Assembly: GCA_001567115.1 (NCBI GenBank) | Contig: LMZT01000148.1 | Span: 1-53,438 of the forward strand | Length of the DNA: 53,438 nucleotides | Source of the DNA: Candidatus Hinthialibacteria bacterium OLB16 | GTDB lineage: Bacteria > Hinthialibacterota > Hinthialibacteria > OLB16 | Direction: 5' to 3' | Shown: in pieces, positions 31,529 to 40,027 of the stretch | Layout: each line of letters opens with the position of its first letter | Numbering within the stretch: the first letter of the stretch is position 1 | Notes under the pieces: generated by a model | What the model was told of the DNA's origin: nothing | What the model saw: only the letters and a program-made list of their open reading frames with translations | Databases searched by the model: none | Position numbers and translations under genes: made by a program

Positions 31529-33493
31529 TCAGCTGACCTTCGACCCGGATGCGATACTCTGGTTCTCGAGGGTCAGCAGGGTCAGCTGGTTCCCCTCTCG
31601 TGCCGCCAGCAGCATCCCCCGCGATTCAAGCCCGCGGATGGCTGCGGGTTCCAGGTTCGCCACCACAATGATCTTTTTCCCGATCATCTCTTCCGGGCGA
31701 TAGAATTCCGCCACCCCCGCTACAATCTGCCGAACCTCTTCCCCGATCCGGATCTTCAGTTTCAGCAGCTTGTCCGCTTTAGGCACTTTTTCGGCTTCGA
31801 GGACCTCTGCCACACGCAGATCCAGCTGGCGGAACTGGTCGATCGAGATCAGGCTGGCATCGTTCCCGGCCTTCCCTTTCGGCTGTTCGGGTGCAATGGG
31901 TGACAGGGCCTGAATCTTCTGTTCGATCGCTTTCCAGTCGATTCTCGGAAAGAGTGGATCCCCTCCGGGAACTGTTGTTCCGGCCTCTGGAAAATCCCGG
32001 GCCAGGAACTGCCCATTCAAACCATCTTTCTCAATCGAACAGCCCAGGCTGGCCAGCAGGGCTTCCATCTTTCGCGGCATGACCGGATGAAGCAGGACCG
32101 CCACCCGATACAACCCTTTCAAAGCCACCACCAGGCAAAAGGCCGCCTGACGTTTCCCCAGGTCTCCCTGTTTGACACGGCTCCATGGCTCGCATTCAGT
32201 CAGATAGACATTAAGGGATCGCACATAACGGATCAGGGCATCGACTGCAAGATTCGGCTTGAGATCGATCGCATGGGTGCGGACCTGATCCGACAGGCCA
32301 TTGGCCAATGCGATCAACTCCTGCCCCCGCGGATCCGTTTCACAATCTTTTTCCGCTGGAACCTGGGAATTAAAATTCTGGCGAACCAGTTTCGTGACAC
32401 GGCTGACCAGGTTTCCAAGGTCATTGGCCAGATCGCTGTTGAGGCGTGTAACAATCATCTCCTCGGAATAATCCTGATCCATGCCGGGAGTCATTTCACG
32501 GATCAGGAAATAACGGATCGAGCCGACTCCATAATCGGCGGCCATCTCGCGGATATGCCGGACCGGAGCCTGTGCTGCCAGAGCTTTGGTGACAGTCTTG
32601 GCTTCTTTCTGCCCGCCGCGTGTCCACCAGCCATGCGCCAGCAGCTTTTTCGGCAATCCCACCCCTGCCGCATGGAGCAGAATCGGCCAGAAAAAACCAT
32701 GCGGCTTCAGAATATCCTTGCCGATCAGATGCAGCGCATCCGGCCACCAGTAGGAAAACTCCGGCGAATCCGGCCAGCCGATGCCACTGATGTAGTTGAT
32801 CAGGGCATCCACCCACACATAGGTGACATAATCCGGGTCGAAGGGCATTTCGATGCCCCATGACAGGCGGCTCTTGGGTCGTGAAATGCAGAGATCATTC
32901 ACCGGCTGGCGCAGCAGCCCGAGAACCTCATTGCGGCGTGATTCCGGCTGGATAAAATCCGGATTCTCCTCATTGATATACCTGGCCAGCCAGTCCTGGT
33001 ACTTCGAAAGGCGGAAGAAATAGTTTTCCTCCGACACCTGAATGATGCGGCCGCTCTGCTTTCCTTCCTCGGTCACATCACTTTCGGAAATGAACATCTC
33101 ATCCGACACATTGTACCAGCCGGTATAGGTGTGTTTGAAAATATCACCCTGGTCATACAGCTTCTGCAGCAGGGCTTGCACTGTCCGCTTGTGATCCTCT
33201 TCGGTGGTGCGGATAAAACGGTCATAGACAATTTCGAACAGGGACCACATTTCTTTGAAACGCTGCGAGTATTCATCGCACTGCTGCTGGGGTGACAGCC
33301 CTCTTGCCAGTGCCGATTGCTGGACCTTTTGTCCATGTTCATCGGTTCCGGTCATGAACTTCACCTCATAGCCAAACAGGCGATGATAACGCGCCAGAAC
33401 ATCCGCCAGGACTGTCGTATAGGTGTGGCCGATATGGGGTTGATCGTTGACATAGTAGATTGGCGTTGTGATGTACAATCGGCCTTCGGCCAT
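31529..33493 (-). CDS. metG: Methionyl-tRNA synthetase with altered KMSKS loop
   Basis: MetRS attaches methionine to initiator and elongator tRNA-Met. The 654-residue protein has the Rossmann signature PIYYVNDQPHIGHTYTTV (HIGH), the connective domain without zinc cysteines (YTGWYNVSDEMF), and WVDALINYISGIGW. The anticodon-binding helices follow, then a C-terminal EMAP/tRNA-binding domain (about 545-654, DLRVAEVLEAEKVPKADKLL). The KMSKS loop, which should follow HGWWTxxGQ, reads KEAKT (32594-32608), and the next segment is several residues longer than usual. The frame is uninterrupted there. The Lys pair is retained, but Met-Ser is lost. Activity may be altered or a second MetRS may exist. Confidence 0.92.
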   Translation of the reverse strand: MAEGRLYITTPIYYVNDQPHIGHTYTTVLADVLARYHRLFGYEVKFMTGTDEHGQKVQQSALARGLSPQQQCDEYSQRFKEMWSLFEIVYDRFIRTTEEDHKRTVQALLQKLYDQGDIFKHTYTGWYNVSDEMFISESDVTEEGKQSGRIIQVSEENYFFRLSKYQDWLARYINEENPDFIQPESRRNEVLGLLRQPVNDLCISRPKSRLSWGIEMPFDPDYVTYVWVDALINYISGIGWPDSPEFSYWWPDALHLIGKDILKPHGFFWPILLHAAGVGLPKKLLAHGWWTRGGQKEAKTVTKALAAQAPVRHIREMAADYGVGSIRYFLIREMTPGMDQDYSEEMIVTRLNSDLANDLGNLVSRVTKLVRQNFNSQVPAEKDCETDPRGQELIALANGLSDQVRTHAIDLKPNLAVDALIRYVRSLNVYLTECEPWSRVKQGDLGKRQAAFCLVVALKGLYRVAVLLHPVMPRKMEALLASLGCSIEKDGLNGQFLARDFPEAGTTVPGGDPLFPRIDWKAIEQKIQALSPIAPEQPKGKAGNDASLISIDQFRQLDLRVAEVLEAEKVPKADKLLKLKIRIGEEVRQIVAGVAEFYRPEEMIGKKIIVVANLEPAAIRGLESRGMLLAAREGNQLTLLTLENQSIASGSKVS

Positions 33494-33601
33494 GGAACAG
33501 CCTCCATCTGATCAGATTCTTTTCGCTGATAAGGTACCCGGTTCCCGTCAAAGAGAAAGGGGGGATTCCCTCCAGAGTCAAATCTCTTATCCTGCTCCTC
33601 C

Positions 33602-34401
33602 ATGAGCGGCGAAAGACCCAGAGATATCATCCGGCATTTCTATGACAACTTCGGATGGAAGAAAGATGCCCGGTCCGGGCGCTCCCTTGGAGAGCTGGCC
33701 CATGAAGATCTGGATCCGCGCACCCAGGCCTACATGGATGCCAATGAGGAGCGTTATTGCAGCCTTTTTCAACAACCGGGCCGCTACTTTCTGGATGCCG
33801 CTTCTGGAGGAGAACCCCGCACCCGGTTTTCGGGTTCATTCCAGTACCATGTGTGTGCGGATATTTCGATCCTCGGCCTGTCTGAAGCTCGAGAAGTGCT
33901 GGGTGAGCACGGCCTGTATGTTATCGCGGATCTGGCCGCCCTGCCCTTCCGTGAGGGGGTTTTCGATGGAGCCATTGCTTCGCACTGCCTGTACCATGTC
34001 GATAAGGGCCAGCAGCCCACAGTGGTACAGGAAATGGCTCGGGTGACCCGCTCGGGAAAAAACATCCTGATTTTTTACTCGCACAAACGCAATCTGATGA
34101 CATTGCTCGAAAAGGTGTGTGTTGAGGCGGGCAGGCTTTACGCCGGAATCGACCCGCTGCTGCAGGTAACGAACCACCACCGATCTATTTCGAACGGGTT
34201 CCAATCCAGACCCTCACCACCGGCCACTCCGATGTGGAAGTCACCTGTCTGCGAATCCTCTCCATGCCGGAAACCCAATTTCTTGGCAAAGTCCACCTGC
34301 TCGGTTTTTTTATACCGATCGCTCGCTGGCTGGAAAATACATTCCCCCGCTTTTCTGTTCATCTCGGACCGTATGTCGCCATTCGAATCCGGCCGGAATA
34401 A
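33602..34401 (+). CDS. SAM-dependent methyltransferase (frameshifted)
   Basis: The first 180 residues form a class I methyltransferase: GRYFLDAASGGEP (motif I), CADISILGLSEAREVLG (motif II) and ADLAALPFREGVFDGAIASH (motif III/IV), then MARVTRSGKNILIFYSH. After about 34155 the original frame loses sense. The next frame continues NEPPPIYFERVPIQTLTTGH, then FLGKVHLLGFFIPIARWLEN, and ends IRIRPE at 34401. One missing C in the CCC run at 34153-34155 explains the shift, giving a protein of about 266 residues. It is related to methyltransferase_11-type enzymes; the substrate is unknown. It is divergent from metG and followed by the MEMO-like gene. Confidence 0.75.
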
Positions 34402-34465
34402 AGAAACTTCATTCAAAAAGTTCCGCATTCTCCTCGCAATTTAAAGCAAAAGAAAATAATGAAGC

Positions 34466-34481
34466 CCACACAGCTGTGTGG
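34466..34481. promoter_or_regulatory. 16-base perfect palindrome upstream of the MEMO-like gene
   Basis: CCACACAGCTGTGTGG is a perfect palindrome with no loop, 53 bases before the MEMO-like start. It could be a dimeric regulator's binding site. A TATCAT hexamer follows at 34490-34495, placing the palindrome over the expected -35 region. No matching copy was noticed elsewhere in the window. Confidence 0.4.
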
Positions 34482-34534
34482 ATTTCGTGGTATCATTGAC
34501 AGCAGGCTCATTCTCTTTCGGGAGCGAGGGCAGC

Positions 34535-35410
34535 ATGTCAGCAGACTGGGTCAAACCGACTTCCTTTGACGGGCGATTCTATCCGGATTCTCCTCGAACC
34601 CTGGAGAAGATGATCGTGGACTTCGAAAAGGAAATTGAAGAATCACCCCCGATCTTCTCCGGCAGGGTTGTGGGGGTGGTGTCTCCCCATGCCGGGTATG
34701 TCTTTTCAGGCTCGACAGCCGCTCGCGCCTATCATGCGGCGCAGGATCCCCATGTGGAAACCATCATCCTGATCGGGCTGTGCCATCGAGTCCACATGAA
34801 GGGGGTTTCTGTGCTGGAAGCTGCCGCCTGTGAGACACCCCTGGGTCCGATCGAATATGACCAGGAATTCCAGACCCTGCTCTCCGACAGGCTTCCCAGA
34901 TCCTCCTTTCAGAAGAAGGCCCACCTCGAGGAGCATTCGATCGAAACCCAGCTGCCTTTTATCAAAAGGTATTTCCCTGCAGCCCGTATCGTAGAGATTC
35001 TCACCCAGGAAGATCAGGCTCCGGTCCCACAGACCCTTGGCATGGCTGTGGCTGAAACTGCCGAAGCACTCCAGCGGCGGATCCTGATCGTGGCCTCGAC
35101 CGATCTGTCTCATTACCCGCCACGGGACATTGCGGAACAGATCGATCCTGAATCCTTGAAATGGATCGGTTCCCTGAATCCGGAACAGGCCGAACGCGAG
35201 ATAAGAAAGATCGAGAGCCGTGGTGAACCGGGGGTGCACTGTGCGGTCTGCAGCAAAGCGGCGGTCCTGGCGGGCATGACAGCCGCACAACATCTCGGAG
35301 CGGTCCAAGGGATCCAGCTCGGTTATACCAACAGCGGCCATTCACCCTATGGCGAAAATGATCGTGTGGTTGGCTATGGAGCTGTGGCCTGGGTCAAAAA
35401 CGGGAACTGA
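34535..35410 (+). CDS. MEMO1/AmmeMemoRadiSam system protein B family
   Basis: The 291-residue protein from the ATG at 34535 (GGAGCGAGGG upstream) matches the MEMO family, which has a LigB-dioxygenase-like fold. Motifs are VSPHAGYVFSGSTAARAYHA, ILIGLCHRVHMKGV, HSIETQLPFIKRYFP, ASTDLSHYPP, and the terminal GYTNSGHSPYGENDRVVGYG. Family histidines equivalent to the dioxygenase metal ligands are present, and CAVCSK supplies candidate third ligands. In many bacteria MEMO genes neighbour an AMMECR1 and a radical-SAM gene; neither is seen here, so function stays unclear. It converges on the PhyH gene with only six bases between them. Confidence 0.88.
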   Translation: MSADWVKPTSFDGRFYPDSPRTLEKMIVDFEKEIEESPPIFSGRVVGVVSPHAGYVFSGSTAARAYHAAQDPHVETIILIGLCHRVHMKGVSVLEAAACETPLGPIEYDQEFQTLLSDRLPRSSFQKKAHLEEHSIETQLPFIKRYFPAARIVEILTQEDQAPVPQTLGMAVAETAEALQRRILIVASTDLSHYPPRDIAEQIDPESLKWIGSLNPEQAEREIRKIESRGEPGVHCAVCSKAAVLAGMTAAQHLGAVQGIQLGYTNSGHSPYGENDRVVGYGAVAWVKNGN

Positions 35411-35416
35411 GTGACC

Positions 35417-36324
35417 TCATCTGTCTGCCAGGGGGTCTTCACTCGAGAGGATCAGATTTAATCTTTCCCAGTAGCGCTTGTATCGATCACTTTTCCAGCC
35501 GGCATAGATCTGATCCCAGGTGACCCGGTTCATGTGGGGAAGCAGCGAGGAGGGATGCACCGGCTCGGCAACAGGTGAGGTCCGGATGTCCATTGAGAGC
35601 CGCAGACGGTTTCTGGTGAGATTGGGCAGGCCGGAGTGAACTGTCAAAGCCAGGAAAACAAGCACATCTCCGGCCTTGAAATCAGTGCTCACCCATTTCT
35701 GTCCCGAATTCTCGAGAAGAATCCCACGGCTCCCGGCTCCACGTGCGGCAACTGTGGGTAACAACCCCTGCTGATGAGAGCCTTCGAGGACTGCCAGCCC
35801 ACCCAGCTCCCGTGGGCAATCCCCGACCGGGAACCAGGCTGTCAGTGTATTTTTGTTCCGAGGATGTAGATGTAATCCTGGTGGGGTGGGGTGGTTTCCT
35901 CAACCGCATTGGGAAAAACCACACGGGTGATGTGCCGTGGATGAACCAATGGCTCCCCATTGAAAAGATCCCGGAAGAGTTGCACCAGGCGGGGATCATG
36001 GGGAAGTGTGTGGAAGCTTTCCAGATGCTGAATCTGGTCATACACCGGGGCGTATTCCGGGTGGACCGATTCCGCGTAAGGGCCAACCCCATCGCCGGAT
36101 AGGGCAAGCATGGGGTCAACTGCCGGATCCAGCCAGCCATTCCTTTGCAGGACTCCGGCAATATCCCTGCGGACGTTCAGGAGCTCCTCCAGCGGGAAAA
36201 GCCCACGAATAAACACATATCCGCGTTTTTCCAGATCATCCCTGAGCTGCTCCGGGCTGGATAAATGAGACGTAGAATCAAACAATTCCCCTTGAACTGC
36301 GGGTGAGGCTATGACCTGTTGCAT
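35417..36324 (-). CDS. Phytanoyl-CoA dioxygenase (PhyH) family protein (frameshifted)
   Basis: PhyH proteins are Fe(II)/2-oxoglutarate oxygenases. The N-terminal piece starts MQQVIASPAVQGELFDSTSH, with the RGYVFIRGLFPLEELLNVRR helix, and reaches TPPHQDYIYILGTK, where HQD gives the first two iron ligands. The C-terminal piece, in another frame, reads AWFPVGDCPRELGGLAVLEG and then LTVHSGLPNLTRNRLRLSMD, which carries the third ligand His and the 2-oxoglutarate Arg. Joined, it is about 302 residues. The break is in the T run at 35850-35854: five bases instead of six. All active-site residues are present, so the gene is probably functional. The substrate is unknown. Confidence 0.85.
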
Positions 36325-36518
36325 GGGTATGGAGACCTCCCTTCTGTCGTGGATTTCAGCATAAAAGACATTGTTGTCATTGGCCAGAACCGCCAGGATC
36401 CGCGCCTGAAATATTTTGAATTTCCTGGGACTTCCAGGTGAATCTTTCCGGTCAGCTCGAAAGTCCTGGAATAACCGATAATATATGAGAGAGAAAACTT
36501 TTTATGTATTGGTTTGGA

Positions 36519-36565
36519 TTGACTTTGCGCCTATCAAGCCGATAAACTAAATTTACCGCTTGATA
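36519..36565 (+). promoter_or_regulatory. Promoter and inverted-repeat operator of the Rrf2 regulator gene
   Basis: TTGACT at 36519-36524 and ATAAAC near 36542-36547 form a plausible promoter. An 8-bp inverted repeat, TATCAAGC (36532-36539) and GCTTGATA (36558-36565), spans the -10 and start region with 18 bases between arms. This is where an autoregulating Rrf2 dimer would bind. GGAGG at 36569-36573 precedes the ATG. The rest of the 36325-36584 gap shows nothing else. Confidence 0.5.
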
Positions 36566-36584
36566 CCGGAGGATTGTACCGCTC

Positions 36585-37037
36585 ATGGCCTTGTTATATG
36601 GAAAACCCACTGAATATGCCATTCGCGCTTTGACTTATCTGGCAGCCCGGCCCGAACAGGAAATTGTCAGTGTTCAGGAAATTGCACAGGTCGAAGATAT
36701 CTCCAGCCATCATCTTTCAAAGGTCATGAACCAGCTGGCCCGCGGTAAAATGGTTCAGCCTCTGCGCGGACCCGGAGGGGGTTATAAATTGATTCGCCAT
36801 CCGGATCAGATCACTTTGTGGGAAGTGATGGGGTGTCTGGGAGCACGCGATGTTTTCGAGGAATGCGCCATTGGGTGGAGCACCTGCTCTGATAAAGATC
36901 CCTGCCCGCTCCATGACAAATGGCTGGCCTTGCGCCAGGATATTCAGAATTATCTGGAAACTGTCAGAATCTCTGAGCTGGCTTCTGTGGCAATCCACAA
37001 GGCTCAGGACCATATAAACATTACAGTGTTGAAATAA
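36585..37037 (+). CDS. Rrf2 family Fe-S transcriptional regulator
   Basis: The 150-residue protein is the usual Rrf2 length. The winged helix covers residues 1-75: YGKPTEYAIRALTYLA, ISSHHLSKVMNQLARGKMVQ, then the Gly-rich wing RGPGGGYKLIR. The cluster loop has three cysteines and a histidine, CAIGWSTCSDKDPCPLH (C-x6-C-x5-C-x2-H), close to IscR, NsrR and RsrR, so it probably senses iron, NO or redox via an iron-sulfur cluster. The first spacing is one longer than in NsrR (C-x5-C-x5-C). A palindrome over its promoter suggests autoregulation. No isc or suf genes are adjacent, so targets are unknown. Confidence 0.9.
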   Translation: MALLYGKPTEYAIRALTYLAARPEQEIVSVQEIAQVEDISSHHLSKVMNQLARGKMVQPLRGPGGGYKLIRHPDQITLWEVMGCLGARDVFEECAIGWSTCSDKDPCPLHDKWLALRQDIQNYLETVRISELASVAIHKAQDHINITVLK

Positions 37038-37224
37038 CTGATCTCTCTCTGATAATTAATATCACAATCCGGACCCCATAAGGTCCGCAGGGATCGGGTT
37101 ATTTATCAGGAGGCTCACATCAATTCCTCCATAAACTCATTCCATTTATCCCTATTCTTCCGCCGATTCTCTCCAATGGAAAACTTTATGCTTTTCATAA
37201 AAAGTGCTTCAGGTTTCCTAATGA

Positions 37225-39950
37225 GTGGTCGAATATAGAAATGATAATGGTGGCGGATGGATTCATCCGCCGGTTTTTGACTATTTCAGGTTTCTTAACG
37301 TGAGAAACTCGCCGCAGGCAGAGAAACTACAAACACGAATTGCAGCCCTCGATAATCTCCCGACACTCCCCAGTGTCGCTGTCGAGATGGTCCGGCGCTG
37401 GCATGAACCCGACCTCTCCATCCGGTCGATCACCGAACTCTTGTCTCACGATCCGAGTCTTTCCGCCAAAGTGCTCCAGGTGGCCAATTCTTCCTCTTTA
37501 GGCCTGCGCAAGAAGGTCACTTCCCTCAATCATGCGGCTGCCCTGCTCGGATTAAATGCCCTGCGATGCATCACCCTCGGAGTGACTGTGTTCCAGAGCT
37601 TTGCCGACCAGAAAAAAGAATGGGCACGTGAAATCAACCTGGATGAGTTCTGGCGCCATTCACTGGCAGTGGCGGTGGCCGCGGAGATGCTCGCAGTCCG
37701 TTTCGGATGGCCGAATCCGGAAGAGGCTTTCCTGGGCGGATTGCTTCATGATATTGGAAAAATCGGCCTGCTGTGCACCATCCCTCAGGATTATGTCCCT
37801 GTTATGGAACAGGCAGCAGTCGGCACGCGTTCTTTGATCGAATACGAAAGTGAATCCCTGTCGATCTCTCATACCGATGTGGGAAAACGCATCGCAGAAA
37901 GATGGAACTTTCCTGATATTTTTCGCAATGCCATCTGGCTCCACCACCAGACACCCCAGACTGGGCGTCTGAAACCGGATCAGCTCTCCAGTCTGATCTA
38001 TGTGGCTGACCACCTCACACGGCGTGCCCGTATCGGAAATTCCGGAAACCAGGTCTTTTTCCATGATGATTCCTGGCTGATCGATAATTATGGTTTTTCG
38101 GATAATGACCTGCATGATTTCACTGCAGAACTGTTGAGCCGCGCCCAGGAAGTCGGAGGCCACCTCAACCTTCCGATTCCGACCATCGATATTTACCTCA
38201 AAGCCCTGGAGGATGCCAATCGGAGCCTTTCCCGATCCAGTCTGGACATTGAAACCGAACGCCGCAAGTCACTCCGGACTGCCGAGGTCATGCAGATTGT
38301 CTCCGAAATCAACCAGATGCGGATTCAGGAGGAGCTCGAAGTCGATCTCCTGGCCAGAGCGGTGAATCTGATTCGGGACCGTTTCCAGCTCCCATGGATG
38401 GTGGTCATGACCCACGATCCCGGGCAGATGGCCATCGAAGGGGTCATCTGCTCAAAAGAGCTTGGGAAGCCTCAGACTTTTTACCGTTCCCTCGCGCAGG
38501 TGAATTCAACGATCGATTCGGATCTGAACCGCAAGGGAATCCTGGATCTCCTGGGAGACACGGTCCTCTCGGGCGGCAGGCGGATCAATCTGCGCGATGA
38601 AGTCATGCGTGTGCTGGAAACCGGCCAGCTATCGGCGATACCCATCGAAATGGGCCATGAATACCGTGGTGAATGCCTGGTCGATACCAGTGGCTCCAGA
38701 ATCATCGATGCGGAATCACGCATGGCCCTGGACACAGTCATCGAAGCCGCCATGGGCCTTCAGGAACGGTCGCACCTCTACCGCAAGCTTCAGGCTGAGG
38801 CGGAGGCACTGATCGAAGCCACACGGCGGGAAACAGAAACCATGCGCCAGATTTTCCATGTCGAGCGCCTGGCCTCGGTCGGGCGTCTGGCCGCCGGCGC
38901 CGCACATGAAATCAATAACCCCCTGGCTGTGATTTCCGGAAAAGCCCAGCTGCTCATGATGGAGGAGAAGGAACCCAAACGCTCCAAAGCCCTCCAGGAA
39001 ATTGTCGAACAGACTGAGCGGATTTCAAAAATTATCAGTGACCTGATGGGGTTTGCACGCCCCACTCAGCCAATGGTCTCGGAATTCAACCTCACGAGCC
39101 TCGTGGAAAACTCGCTCCAGATGGCCCACCATGCTTCCCGCGCACACAGGTGGCCCAGGTGATCGATATTTCACCGGATATTCCAGACCTCCATGTCGAT
39201 GGGCGCCAGATCGAGCAGGTTCTGGTCAACCTCTTCGTCAATGGCATCCAGGCCATGGGGGATCAGGGGACCCTGACCATCAAGGCCTCCTACCAGGCCT
39301 CATCAGACCGTGTCACCATCCAGATCTCCGACACAGGCCCGGGTATCGCCGGCCCGGATCTTCCTAAAATTTTTGACCCATTTTTCACTACCAAACGGGA
39401 AGGGGAGGGAACCGGCCTCGGCCTGGCGGTCTCTCAGCGGATCATTCAGGCACATCGCGGCCATATCGGAGTCACCAGCCACCTCAGGCAGGGCACCACC
39501 TTCACCCTTACATTGCCGTGCGGTGTCGAGCATGAAATTTCAGCCCATGGGCGGGAGAAAACCCCTGCCATGATGCTCCGCCAGACCCGCAAACACATTC
39601 TGCTGGTCGATGATGAGCGTTCACTTTCCGACCTGATTCGTGATTTTCTGGTTCATGCCGGGTATGAGGTCGATCAGGCGATCGATGGAGTCGAAGGCCT
39701 TGCGATGCTGAGCAGCTCCGTTTATGACGGTCTGATCATGGATATCCGGATGCCGCGCAAAGATGGCCTCGAGGTCCTGGCCGAGCTCCAGGATACCACT
39801 CCGGGCATCCCCACCCTGGTCATCACCGGGCTGGCGACCAATGAGGAAATCGACCAGGCCAAGCTTTATGGAGTCACCCGTGTGCTGAGGAAGCCTTTCC
39901 AGCTGGATGACCTCCTCCATGCCGTTCGTGAAATCACCAAATCCACCTGA
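37225..39950 (+). CDS. HDOD/HD-GAF-histidine kinase-receiver hybrid (frameshifted)
   Basis: About 908 residues join several signalling modules. An HDOD domain (about 35-230) contains a true HD motif, [13 protein letters not shown], near residue 173. A GAF-like region (about 370-520) follows. A HisKA domain has the phospho-histidine in [20 protein letters not shown] near residue 558. In the next frame comes the ATPase domain, with [19 protein letters not shown] and [12 protein letters not shown]-terminal receiver has [20 protein letters not shown] and RKPF. One base is missing near the CCC run at 39137-39139; four Cs would join the frames. The start is uncertain: GTG 37225, or GTG 37300. No separate response regulator is adjacent. 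Confidence 0.85.
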
Positions 39951-40027
39951 AGACAGTTCCTGCTCTTTGCCGCTTCCGGTTTGAGCCGTAGCCCCATCAC
40001 TCAGGTTTAATCCACATCTGGCTGGCT

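Noticed and set aside
32594-32608. Frameshift as the cause of the odd KMSKS loop in MetRS
   Set aside because: Conserved residues on both sides are in the same frame and no nearby indel would restore KMSKS.
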